Origin: Funiculus sociatus GB2-C1
GTDB lineage: Bacteria > Cyanobacteriota > Cyanobacteriia > Cyanobacteriales > FACHB-T130
NCBI RefSeq assembly: GCF_039962115.1
Contig: NZ_JAMPKJ010000013.1
Coordinates: 50,156 to 114,155, forward strand
DNA: 64,000 nucleotides
Direction: 5' to 3'
Part shown: one piece after another, positions 16,804-26,802 of the stretch
How positions within the stretch are numbered: the first letter of the stretch is position 1
Layout of the letters: the number at the start of each line of letters is the position of its first letter
Made by a program: the position numbers and the translations under genes
The notes under the pieces: generated by a model
Told to the model about the DNA's origin: nothing
Database searches by the model: none
The model's input: the letters and a program-made list of their open reading frames with translations, nothing else

Positions 16804-17307
16804 TTTATTTTATCCTTGGAAACGGCACACATAAGAATGGGTAACTACAGAATTTTTTCTGTTAGTTATGTCACAAGTGTTGAAATTTTCTGAAAGATGT
16901 TCATCAGTCGAAAGTGGTAATCAAATTAAGAGCGATCGCGCTTTTGCAATCAATATCAGTAGAGTGAAGGCGATCGCGTCTGGTGTTTAAATGTTAGCCA
17001 GTAATTTTGCTGTGGGTAGATATAATTTTTTAGCTGTGGGTGAGAAGAATACTAAATGAGGGATGCGATCGCTCACTGTCGCGGAAGTAGAATTATGCGA
17101 TCACATCTCGGCAATGCTTATAGGACTTGACAAATTACCTTTTCATGAATTAGTTTTCTACTAATTAGTATCTATGTACTAATCCATAAAAGAGTGAGCG
17201 CGCACTCGCTCCCAAGTAGAATCATGCGCTTGCTTGTCTGCTTGCCTTATACAGAAAGCCTGATTGTCCTAGTTTGAGGCTATGTAAACTTGTCTAGAGA
17301 GCTGACT
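16804..17307. other. Intergenic region rich in HIP1 octamers
   Basis: About 500 bp between two divergent genes, with several GCGATCGC or one-mismatch copies. A short inverted repeat ATTAGTA/TACTAAT lies near 17165-17184. No gene or RNA recognised; it should hold both promoters. Confidence 0.5.
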
Positions 17308-17850
17308 ATGCCAAACAATAACTCGCAAGAGTACGAAAATTCGACCAGAAAAATTCTTAATGATGATCGTATTCGCCCTTATCTTGATCTAAATAGAATA
17401 GAAGCTGAAAAATGTTTGTTTCCTGGCAAGAAAACGGGAACAGGTTGGGAAGCTGATGCTTTTGGTTATGACCTAGATGGAGGGCTGGTTTTAATTGAGT
17501 GCAAACATTATAAAAAAGATAGACTTAACCAAAATCAAGTAGGTGGGTTTGCTTATACAATTCAGGACGTAGGCGCAAAGCGTGGCATCATTGTAACAAC
17601 CTTTGGGCTTCAATCTGGTGCAATAAAAGTAGCAAAGGCTGAAAATATAACTTTAATCAGGTTAGATTACAATTCAACTGATAAAAATTTTACTGTTCAT
17701 CTAGTCAATAGAGCAGTTATTCAAATAACAGATCAATTTAATAGCATTAGTTTTAGTCCTGGTATTGCGAGAATCAAAAAGTATTCCCAAGAAGAACTTC
17801 TTAAACGGATACATGAAGATTCTACTAGAGAAAACCCTGAGATAAAGTGA
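17308..17850 (+). CDS. Mrr-like restriction endonuclease-fold protein
   Basis: A 180-residue protein with a PD-(D/E)xK nuclease core of the Mrr/restriction type: GTGWEADAFGYDLDGG, then LVLIECKHYKK with the E-x-K catalytic pair, then QVGGFAYTIQDVGAKRGIIV, where a Q often sits in Mrr proteins. The following strand GIIVTTFGLQSGAIKVAKAE matches the Mrr pattern. Probably a solitary DNA nuclease or defence protein; no methyltransferase is adjacent. I start at ATG 17308 with GAGAG upstream; a TTG at 17290 would add six residues. Confidence 0.7.
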   Translation: MPNNNSQEYENSTRKILNDDRIRPYLDLNRIEAEKCLFPGKKTGTGWEADAFGYDLDGGLVLIECKHYKKDRLNQNQVGGFAYTIQDVGAKRGIIVTTFGLQSGAIKVAKAENITLIRLDYNSTDKNFTVHLVNRAVIQITDQFNSISFSPGIARIKKYSQEELLKRIHEDSTRENPEIK

Positions 17851-17863
17851 AAACTGGAAGCAA

Positions 17864-18076
17864 TGGACTATCTGCTGCCCTAACAGCCTTGTTAATGGTT
17901 GGGAAACAGTGCTCCTCAACATTTATCCCGGATAGCGCGATCGCGCTCAATTCCAAACTGGCTTAGAGGCTTTAGGATTCGTTGTTGTTAGCATTCAGGA
18001 TGTATGGAAATTTACTCATATCCGCGCCTTAAAGACTGAACGAAGACCACAAGATGGAGTAGAACTCAAATTTTAG
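17864..18076 (+). pseudogene. Unidentified gene remnant with in-frame stop
   Basis: One frame reads through about 70 codons with a single internal TAG (near 17933). The text looks protein-like (LVNGWETVLLNIYPG, stop, then RDRAQFQTGLEALGFVVVSI and continuation ending GVELKF). I do not recognise the family. There is no convincing start, so it is most likely the 3' end of a decayed gene. Low confidence. Confidence 0.3.
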
Positions 18077-18094
18077 AGCGATCGCTTCCCCTTC

Positions 18095-18664
18095 CTATAC
18101 AAAAAACTGAGACACAACACAGGTAAAATCTGGCAAAAGAGGAGAATTAATTTCATCATTAGTTAACAGCGTTGCAACCAATTTCAGCGTGGCATTTTCG
18201 CGGCGGTAGACTTCAACTTGTTGCAAACGCCAATCGGCAATCCAATACTCTTGTACTCCCCGCGAGGCGTAGAGTTTGAGTTTAGCTTCTCTATCTCGGC
18301 GTTCATTCTCTACACCAGGCGATAACACCTCCACCACTAATTCTGGTGCGCCTGTCAGATGTCCCGCCTCGTCTAGCAAAACGGCTAATCGTTCATTGCT
18401 AGCCCAAACTACGTCTGGTATTACGTTGTCTGACTCACTGAATAGCACACCCGGAGTGATGCTGGCTTGCCCTAAACCACTAGACACAGACCAATTATCA
18501 AGTTCTCCAAAAATTCTGCCACAAGCACGTTGATGCTTCCAGTGGGGCGCTCTGGTCATGAATAGCTCTCCATCAATAATCTCATAGCGCGTGCCTTCGT
18601 TTTCAGGTAAGAGGTTTATATCTGTAGTAGTCCAACGCACTCCATCAGTTACCGTAGACTGCAT
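18095..18664 (-). CDS. Uma2 family (DUF820) nuclease-fold protein
   Basis: A 189-residue Uma2/DUF820 protein, a family greatly expanded in cyanobacteria with a PD-(D/E)xK fold. Key elements: YEIIDGELFM, HQRACGRIFGELDNW, VIPDVVWAS, PELVVEVLSPG (E-V-L-S-P) and REAKLKLYASRGVQEYWIAD. Cellular role unknown, often suggested to be mobile-element-related. I choose the ATG at 18664 because AAGGAG sits 6 bp upstream of it; the ATG at 18682 would use that site as codons. Confidence 0.85.
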   Translation of the reverse strand: MQSTVTDGVRWTTTDINLLPENEGTRYEIIDGELFMTRAPHWKHQRACGRIFGELDNWSVSSGLGQASITPGVLFSESDNVIPDVVWASNERLAVLLDEAGHLTGAPELVVEVLSPGVENERRDREAKLKLYASRGVQEYWIADWRLQQVEVYRRENATLKLVATLLTNDEINSPLLPDFTCVVSQFFV

Positions 18665-18761
18665 AGGAGAACTCCTTTTCATTAGTTGTATATATAGTAT
18701 CGCTATTAAAAAACCCGGTTCCTCTCTTGAAACCGGGTTCTTTGATGAAATGTAGCAGTAG

Positions 18762-19124
18762 TTATTCGCTAACGGCTACCTGCACTTTATCTTCAACTAC
18801 TCTAACTGGAAAAGTAGGAATGCTTACGGTTTCGTCATCGAAGCATTGTCCGGTGAGCAAGTTGAAGTTCTGCTTGTAGATGGGGGATGCAACTTTGGGA
18901 ATACCATTGCGATCGCCTACAATTCCCCGCGATAAAACAAAGGTTTTGCTAAAGGGATCGTAATTACCCAGCGCAAACACATCAGCCTCAGATCCTACCC
19001 GAAAAATCGCCACCTGTTTACCTTCAACTAAAGCACACACTCCAGTATTAGGCGCGATCGCTGTCAGGGGACAAATATCAACCCACTGCGTAATAGTCTC
19101 ACGAATCGGTAATGCTTGAACCAT
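18762..19124 (-). CDS. nirD: Nitrite reductase small subunit NirD (Rieske-like)
   Basis: A 120-residue NirD-type protein with a Rieske-like beta fold (CALVEGKQVAIFRVGSEADV, LGNYDPFSKTFVLSRGIVGD, SPIYKQNFNLLTGQCFDDE). It lacks the CxH...CxxH cluster ligands, as NirD proteins normally do. It is the small subunit of the NAD(P)H-dependent nitrite reductase with the upstream nirB (112 bp gap). AGGAAAATACA precedes the ATG. Confidence 0.92.
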   Translation of the reverse strand: MVQALPIRETITQWVDICPLTAIAPNTGVCALVEGKQVAIFRVGSEADVFALGNYDPFSKTFVLSRGIVGDRNGIPKVASPIYKQNFNLLTGQCFDDETVSIPTFPVRVVEDKVQVAVSE

Positions 19125-19236
19125 TGTATTTTCCTGCTAACTAATCTTTGCAACTCTTATCCTGTGGGGTGAACAATTCCCACCCTACTAACTTCTTGCC
19201 CCCTCCTTGCTTGCGGGGAGAGGGTTGGAGGTGGGG

Positions 19237-21780
19237 TTACTCTGAAATCCCAACTAAAGTTTTCTCGTGTTCGTAAGCTGGGCGTTTTTGTCCCCGTTCC
19301 TCTACATGAACGAGACTCGGATCTGGTTCTTCGGAATTTATAAAGTGACGGAAACGCTGTACCTTTTCCGGATCTTCAATCGTGGCTTTCCACTCACATT
19401 GATAGGTATTAACAAGGTGCTGCATTTCCTCTTCCAACTCAGCACAAATGCCAAGAGCATCTTCAATAACTACCTGTTTCAGGTATTCGATTCCACCTTC
19501 AAGTTTGTTAAACCAAGTTGCCGTGCGCTCAAGCCGATTTGCAGTGCGAATATAGAACATCAGGAACCGATCTATATATTTTATCAACGTTTCCTTGTCG
19601 ATGTCTGATGCTAACAGTACCGCGTGTTGCGGCTTCATTCCACCATTGCCACAAACATACAAATTCCAGCCATTTTCTGTAGCGATGATGCCAAAATCCT
19701 TGCTTTGAGCTTCCGCACATTCGCGGGTGCAACCTGATACTGCGGATTTTAATTTGTGAGGCGATCGCAAGCCTCGATAACGCAGTTCTATCTCAATTGC
19801 CAAACTGGTAGAATCCTGCACACCAAAGCGGCACCAGGTGCTACCGACGCAAGATTTCACCGTGCGGAGTGCCTTACCGTAAGCGTGTCCCGATTCAAAT
19901 CCGGCATCTATCAATCGTTTCCAAATGTGGGGCAATTGATCTACACGCGCACCTAATAAATCAATGCGCTGTCCGCCAGTAATTTTGGTGTAAAGACCAA
20001 AATCTTTGGCAACTTCTCCCAATACAATCAACTTATCTGGCGTTAGTTCACCACCGGGAACTCGTGGGATTACCGAATAAGTTCCATCCTTCTGAATGTT
20101 TGCCAGATAATAATCATTGGTATCCTGTAAACCAACGTGAGGCATCTCCAAAATATACTCGTTCCAGGTGGAAGCAAGAATAGAAGCTACAGCAGGCTTA
20201 CAAATTTCGCAACCCTTACCTTGACCATGTTTTTGAATTAAATCTTCAAAAGTCAGGATTTTTTGAGAACGCACTAAATGATAGATTTCTTGGCGAGAAT
20301 AGGCAAAGTGTTCGCAGAGATTATTTTTTACCTCTATCCCCGCCTTCTTCATTTCAGCTTTGAGGATATCCGTCACCAGTGGCACGCAGCCCCCACAACC
20401 GGTGCCTGCTTTGGTGCATTTCTTGATACTGGCAATATCGGTGAAATTGTTTTCTTGAATCGCGGTACAAATTTGCTCTTTGCTGACATTATTACAGGAG
20501 CAAATTTGAGCTGTATCTGGTAAGCTTTCTACACCCATGCCTACTGTAGCAGACTGACCTTCGCGGGGTGGCATCAGTAAATCTTCTGGATGAGGCGGGA
20601 GCGCGATCGCATTCTGCACAAATTGCAACAGCGTACCGTAAGCGGAAGCATCTCCTACTAGAATTCCGCCTAAAAGACGGCTACCATCCTGATTTAAAAC
20701 CAGCTTTTTGTAGACCCCTTGAACTGTATCGCTGATGGCAATTTCTTTAGCGCCGGGAGATTTTGCAAAGGCATCCCCGAAACTGGCAACATCCACTCCC
20801 AGAAGTTTGAGTTTGGTGGACATATCCGCGCCAGCAAAGCTGCTCGTTGCTGTGTTGCACAAGATATCCGCCGCTACTCCTGCCATTGTATAGCCGGGAG
20901 CGACTAAGCCGTAGATGCGATTTTGATAGAGGGCGCATTCTCCAATAGCATAAATATTTGGATCAGATGTTTGACATTGTTCGTTGATAACAATACCGCC
21001 GCGATCGCCTACTTCTATTCCACAATTTCTAGCGATTTCATCGCGGGGGCGAATTCCAGGCGAAAACACAATCATGTCTGTTTCCAACTCGGAACCATCA
21101 GCAAAAGTCATTTTAGCGACTTTGCCATTTTCACTAACAATTTCCGTAGTTGATTTACTGGTATGAATCGTCACCCCAAGTTCTTCTATTTTGTTGCGAA
21201 GAATATTGCCGCCAGCATCATCCACTTGCACTGGCATCAGTCGGGGAGCGAACTCAACAACATGGGTTCTCAAACCCATATTTTTCAGAGCGTTGGCGCA
21301 TTCCAAACCTAATAAACCGCCGCCAACAACAACCCCTACTTTACTATTTTTAGCATGATATGACATTGCCTCAAGGTCTTCAATTGTTCGATAAACAAAA
21401 GTGCCTTTGGCATCATTCCCTTTAATGGGCGGTACAAAAGGATAGGAACCTGTTGCTAGCACAAGTTTGTCGTAAGCAACAGTTAAACCGTTGGCAGACG
21501 TGACTGTTTTTTCTTCTCGATTGATGGCAACTACTTTATCACCGATATGAATTTGAACACCGTTTTCTTGATATAGCCCAGGTTCAACCAGAGATAAATC
21601 TGCCGCAGTTTTTCCTGAGAAGAATCCACTGAGGTTAACGCGATCGTAAGCAACGCGAGGTTCTTCGCAGAAGGTAATCAAATTCCAGTGCTGCGTTGCT
21701 CCTTTGGCAATCATCAGCTCTAAGAACTTGTGTCCTACCATGCCATTGCCAATAACGATTAGATTCTTTTTGGCTGTCAT
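19237..21780 (-). CDS. nirB: NAD(P)H-dependent nitrite reductase large subunit NirB
   Basis: An 847-residue enzyme reducing nitrite to ammonium. FAD domain: VIGNGMVGHKFLELM at the N-terminus, NAD site VVGGGLLGLECANAL. BFD-like [2Fe-2S] domain: CSCNNVSKEQIC with CTKAGTGCGGC (about 427-465). The sirohaem/[4Fe-4S] domain has the four Cys in TVKSCVGSTWCRFGVQDS and SGCTRECAEAQSKD. All cofactor motifs look intact. Most cyanobacteria reduce nitrite with ferredoxin-dependent NirA, so this enzyme type is unusual here. It is transcribed toward nirD, with an NtcA-type promoter immediately upstream. Confidence 0.95.
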   Translation of the reverse strand: MTAKKNLIVIGNGMVGHKFLELMIAKGATQHWNLITFCEEPRVAYDRVNLSGFFSGKTAADLSLVEPGLYQENGVQIHIGDKVVAINREEKTVTSANGLTVAYDKLVLATGSYPFVPPIKGNDAKGTFVYRTIEDLEAMSYHAKNSKVGVVVGGGLLGLECANALKNMGLRTHVVEFAPRLMPVQVDDAGGNILRNKIEELGVTIHTSKSTTEIVSENGKVAKMTFADGSELETDMIVFSPGIRPRDEIARNCGIEVGDRGGIVINEQCQTSDPNIYAIGECALYQNRIYGLVAPGYTMAGVAADILCNTATSSFAGADMSTKLKLLGVDVASFGDAFAKSPGAKEIAISDTVQGVYKKLVLNQDGSRLLGGILVGDASAYGTLLQFVQNAIALPPHPEDLLMPPREGQSATVGMGVESLPDTAQICSCNNVSKEQICTAIQENNFTDIASIKKCTKAGTGCGGCVPLVTDILKAEMKKAGIEVKNNLCEHFAYSRQEIYHLVRSQKILTFEDLIQKHGQGKGCEICKPAVASILASTWNEYILEMPHVGLQDTNDYYLANIQKDGTYSVIPRVPGGELTPDKLIVLGEVAKDFGLYTKITGGQRIDLLGARVDQLPHIWKRLIDAGFESGHAYGKALRTVKSCVGSTWCRFGVQDSTSLAIEIELRYRGLRSPHKLKSAVSGCTRECAEAQSKDFGIIATENGWNLYVCGNGGMKPQHAVLLASDIDKETLIKYIDRFLMFYIRTANRLERTATWFNKLEGGIEYLKQVVIEDALGICAELEEEMQHLVNTYQCEWKATIEDPEKVQRFRHFINSEEPDPSLVHVEERGQKRPAYEHEKTLVGISE

Positions 21781-21808
21781 TAATTTCTACAATGCCTATC
21801 TTTCAGTT

Positions 21809-21814
21809 ATCCTA
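21809..21814 (-). promoter_or_regulatory. Predicted -10 element of the nirBD promoter
   Basis: TAGGAT on the minus strand fits the TAN3T form of cyanobacterial -10 boxes. It lies 21 nt downstream of the NtcA box and about 29 bp before the nirB start codon. Confidence 0.6.
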
Positions 21815-21835
21815 ATAAGCTTTCAGCATTGTTCC

Positions 21836-21849
21836 GTATCTTTAGTTAC
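21836..21849. promoter_or_regulatory. NtcA box (GTA-N8-TAC) before nirB
   Basis: GTATCTTTAGTTAC is an exact GTAN8TAC palindrome 56-69 bp upstream of the nirB ATG. On the minus strand, a TAN3T -10 element (TAGGAT, 21809-21814) follows it after 21 nt. This is the geometry of class II NtcA-activated promoters, with the box near -41 replacing the -35. It predicts induction of nirBD under ammonium-poor conditions (high 2-oxoglutarate). Confidence 0.75.
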
Positions 21850-22078
21850 CAAATAGTGATGACTGATGCAAGAGGTGAATGATCCCCATTTTGTTTTTGC
21901 ATTATGTAGGGATTTATAAAAATGTGCAGTGCATCAAAGCAGTAATACTGATTTCATAACTCTCTGTATAAAAACTGTAGGGGCAATTTATAAATCGCCC
22001 CTACTACAGGAAATTCATAGAAAATTTTAAGAAGTCTAGCCAAGAATTAAATGTAGCAGCACACCAGATTTGCATCAC

Positions 22079-22635
22079 CTAATCATGAACTCTGCCATCT
22101 GGTAGGGTGGTCTTGAAAAGGTTGACCCTGTGAAAGCTTACGCCGTAGATAATCGCCCGATGGAGGTTTGCAGCGCGCAGGTTCACCCAAATCAGGTCGG
22201 CTTTGTGCAGGTTTGCTCCTTCCAGGTTCGCATCTTCGAGGTTTGCCCAAGAGAGATCCGCCCAGGAAAGGTCAGCTCCCCGAAGATCCGCCCCACGGAG
22301 ATCGACGCGGCTGAGGTCGGCTCTGCGGAGGTTAGCTTGGCTGAGGTTTGCCCAAGAGAGATCCGCTCTCCTAAAGTCTACTCGGCTGAGGTCGGCTCGG
22401 CTGAGTCGGCTCGGCTGAGGTCAGCACTACTGAGATCAGCTCGGTTTAAGTCTACCCCCCGCAAGTCTACTTTGCTGAGGTCTGAGAGTTTATCCGGGCT
22501 ATGTTTCCTTAGCTCATTCCAAATTGATACTCCTTGTCTGAGTAGTGTTAGATGTTCTTGGCTGGCTAAATACCTTACACCTACCGGAGCGTTCTCATTC
22601 TGTGGCGATGGGTTTATGGAAAATACGGGTGACAT
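22079..22635 (-). pseudogene. Pentapeptide-repeat protein, disrupted by a 1-bp frameshift
   Basis: The reading frame opens at 22635 with a typical N-terminus (YLASQEHLTLLRQGVSIWNE). It enters A(D/N)LSx repeats, then loses frame near 22405 where one base is missing (GAGTC where the neighbouring repeats have GAGGTC). In the next frame the repeats resume (ANLEDANLEGANLHKADLIW) and end at a stop at 22079. The total length is 557 bp, one short of a whole number of codons. Intact, it would be a ~185-residue right-handed quadrilateral beta-helix of unknown role. A sequencing error cannot be excluded. Confidence 0.8.
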
Positions 22636-22772
22636 TTTACTCTTATTTCTACGTAATTCTAGGTTAATTCTTCCCAGATTAACCTCTAAAATTTCATCTG
22701 TGTAGTTTTTTTTACTCTCGTTTATTTTTCTAGAAAGGCAGCCAAGATGCCTGTACTACGCCTAGAAACGTT

Positions 22773-22802
22773 AAAAGGGGGAGGCTAGAGCCTCCCCCTT
22801 TT
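22773..22802. terminator. Strong hairpin terminator downstream of hetR
   Basis: AAAAGGGGGAGGC (22773-22785), loop TAGA, GCCTCCCCCTTTT (22790-22802): a 13-bp GC-rich stem with A-run and T-run ends. It can terminate in either direction. On the minus strand it lies about 105 bp past the hetR stop. Confidence 0.8.
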
Positions 22803-22907
22803 GAAGAAATGATAGTGAGGCGAGAGCCGCGCCTACGCGCCGCTTCGCTAACACAGGTGGGATTCCCAGGCTGCGGACTGGGAACGAGAAAACGAGATAT
22901 TCCGGAT

Positions 22908-24736
<1,829 letters not shown>

Positions 24737-26632
24737 CTAATTGTGTAAAATCTTTTCCACAACTAACCACTTACCCGATAGGTTCAGATGTCCCCAAAAG
24801 CAGAGTGTCTGTTGGTCTTTGCAGGTTTGTAGTGCTTGGTCTACCTCTGGGCTAAGAGCGATCGCATTCCAAGTTTGCTCGTCCCCGACAGTTATGGTGT
24901 AATCCTGTTCGGCGCGGCGTTGGAAGATGCCAGTGAAGAGGGACTGGGGACTGGGGGCTGGGGAGGGACTAGGTAAGACTTTTTCCTCTTCCCCAATTCC
25001 CAATTCCCAATTCCCAATTCCCAATCCCCCATCCTTAGTAAAGGGGCAATTACCATTCTTAGGGTAGGCTTCTGAGTTGTCCAGGTAGTAACGTTGCCAG
25101 TGCAGCCAGTCGGGGCGGTCGGGTGGCATATTGAATAGAGGGATAATCGCCGATGCAGCTTGTTTGTCTTGCAACAATGCTTCTTGCAGCACTCTGACGG
25201 GCAAATCTCTTGGCTGACAACCCCGCTGCACACAAAGCGCCGCCGCCATACCAGCTGCTTGACCGATATTCATCACGATTGGCTGTAACCGCGTGGCACC
25301 ATTGGCAATATGGGACACGGAAATATTTTTTTCGCAGACGAGAAAACCATCCACTGAGGCGGGAATTAGGCAACTGTAGGGAATTGTGAACGGTGTCCCA
25401 GTCCAACGTCCGCCCCAGCGGAGGGATTTTGGTTTGACCAAGAAATTAGTGTTGGGATAATGGTGATCGTTGGGGTAGTTACCGAGGGCGATCGCCTGAA
25501 CTTCTCCAGCAGCATTCACTCTCAAAGGTGCAACTTGCCCAACCACAGGTAAAATATCCTGCTCCCGCACCGTAGCGAGTCCCACTAGGCGGCGACTTTC
25601 CCGGTAGTAAGGATGCAAAGCATAAGCACCAGTTCGATTCTGGATTTTGTCTCCCTCTTTTTTAAGGGGGGATCGATTTTGGATTGGCGATTGGTCTGTT
25701 GAGGATTCGGGGAATATATTCTCTGCTAAGCCAAAACGTCGCCCCAACTGGGTTTGAATAAAGTGGACAAAGCTTTGAGTATGCCACAGACTTTCTTGGA
25801 GAAATTCGCGCCGCGCCGCTTCTGATTCCACCAAACGCCCCAGTCCTTCACCATAATCATTGCCGCATACGGGCCAGTTGATCATCAAAAGGCCCCCAGG
25901 CAAACGTCCATATTTGAGAAAATTCTCCCAACCGTAGTTATCCCAAGCGCCCAGGAATGGATTTGAAAATCCCTCCTTTTTAAGGGACGTAGGGGGAGTT
26001 GGATTTTCGATTTTTGGAGATGCACCCTCGCCAAAATCTTGCATAATTGCTACCCAAGTGGGAGCTTGGACTGGATATTTTTCAGTAAGGTGATTGGGTG
26101 ACTCTGGCGCACTGGGTTCGCCAAACTCTGATTGCATTTCCCATCCCCAACGATACGGGATTTCTGCTAGAGGCAGTAAATCTCCTAGTTCAGTTGCATC
26201 TAGAGTTATTTGGGCATGGACGGTAAAATCGGCAAATCGGACACCGAGAATGCGATCGCTACTTCGCAAAACTTCCATAGGCACCCTTTCCGAAATCCAG
26301 TGCAGATTTGGCAATTCCTGCACCCAAGAAGCAAAAATCTTCGCACCTACACGCGGATCGAAGCTAAACATACTCACCCAGCTATTGTGCAAACCTCCAA
26401 GTTGTCGTTGCTGCAATGAGCGCAAAAACTCGCCCCAAAGCCCCGTCTGAAACGCTGCTAATTCGTTGCCATCGGGGGCAGAAACGCCCGCTGAGGTTAG
26501 CATTCCGCCCAGCCAGGTAAATTCGCTTACTAAGACAGTTTTGGCACCACAACGGGCAGCTTGTACGGCTGCTGCTGTTCCTCCGGTACCGCCTCCCACC
26601 ACCAAAACATCAGCTGTAAATGTTTGTACCAT
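24737..26632 (-). CDS. FAD-dependent oxidoreductase with repeat-derived insertions
   Basis: A 631-residue flavoprotein (FAD_oxidored/PF12831-like). The dinucleotide motif VLVVGGGTGGTAAAVQAARC lies at residues 9-28, followed by TWLGGMLTSAGVSAPDG. Further blocks are LDATELGDLLPLAEIPYRWG, PVCGNDYG, and the C-terminal FAD site SVSHIANGATRLQPIVMNIG. Substrate unknown. It carries three low-complexity insertions: about residues 205-222 (NPTPPTSLKKEG), 311-332 (SPIQNRSPLKKEGDKIQNRT) and 532-564 (GIGNWELGIGEEEK plus Pro/Ser). All are in frame and made of spacer-type repeat DNA. AT-rich spacer before the next gene. Confidence 0.82.
   Translation of the reverse strand: MVQTFTADVLVVGGGTGGTAAAVQAARCGAKTVLVSEFTWLGGMLTSAGVSAPDGNELAAFQTGLWGEFLRSLQQRQLGGLHNSWVSMFSFDPRVGAKIFASWVQELPNLHWISERVPMEVLRSSDRILGVRFADFTVHAQITLDATELGDLLPLAEIPYRWGWEMQSEFGEPSAPESPNHLTEKYPVQAPTWVAIMQDFGEGASPKIENPTPPTSLKKEGFSNPFLGAWDNYGWENFLKYGRLPGGLLMINWPVCGNDYGEGLGRLVESEAARREFLQESLWHTQSFVHFIQTQLGRRFGLAENIFPESSTDQSPIQNRSPLKKEGDKIQNRTGAYALHPYYRESRRLVGLATVREQDILPVVGQVAPLRVNAAGEVQAIALGNYPNDHHYPNTNFLVKPKSLRWGGRWTGTPFTIPYSCLIPASVDGFLVCEKNISVSHIANGATRLQPIVMNIGQAAGMAAALCVQRGCQPRDLPVRVLQEALLQDKQAASAIIPLFNMPPDRPDWLHWQRYYLDNSEAYPKNGNCPFTKDGGLGIGNWELGIGEEEKVLPSPSPAPSPQSLFTGIFQRRAEQDYTITVGDEQTWNAIALSPEVDQALQTCKDQQTLCFWGHLNLSGKWLVVEKILHN
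24939..25037. repeat. CAATTCC tandem repeat inside the FAD oxidoreductase gene
   Basis: The plus strand reads GGGGACTGGGGGCTGGGG, then at 24994-25028 four to five copies of CCCAATT. This is the same class of repeat that fills spacers at 1-37 and 14349-14380, here translated in frame. Confidence 0.8.
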
Positions 26633-26694
26633 TTCTGAATTTTTCTACATACCAAAAGATAATTTGTTTATTCCACCTTTTTGATATTTTGTTG

Positions 26695-26778
26695 ATGAAA
26701 TACAAAGAGCAGTGGGACAATAAGCGCGGTCAGCTTTTGGATAAGCTTATCGAGATAACCGAGGAAGCTAGCTTATAA
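26695..26778 (+). pseudogene. Possible antitoxin C-terminal remnant
   Basis: A 27-codon frame (MKYKEQWDNKRGQLLDKLIE...EEASL) just upstream of the broken PIN gene. The R-x-x-x-LDKL-E pattern resembles the C-terminal helix of excisionase-like antitoxins that pair with COG1569 PIN toxins. There is no N-terminal DNA-binding domain, so if the reading is right it is a truncated relic. Confidence 0.35.
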
Positions 26779-26802
26779 GACGACGAGTAATTCAAGCCTT
26801 AA

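Noticed and set aside
22250..22450. Regular 15-bp repeats, considered as a CRISPR or satellite
   Set aside because: Period and codon pattern (GCN-GA/AAY-CTN-NNN-NNN) are those of pentapeptide repeats; no spacers.
22130..22705. Plus-strand frame of 191 codons opposite the pentapeptide-repeat gene
   Set aside because: Its repeats (RLRSA, EVGSAEV) are the reverse complement of pentapeptide codons. The minus strand carries the genuine family signature and N-terminus.
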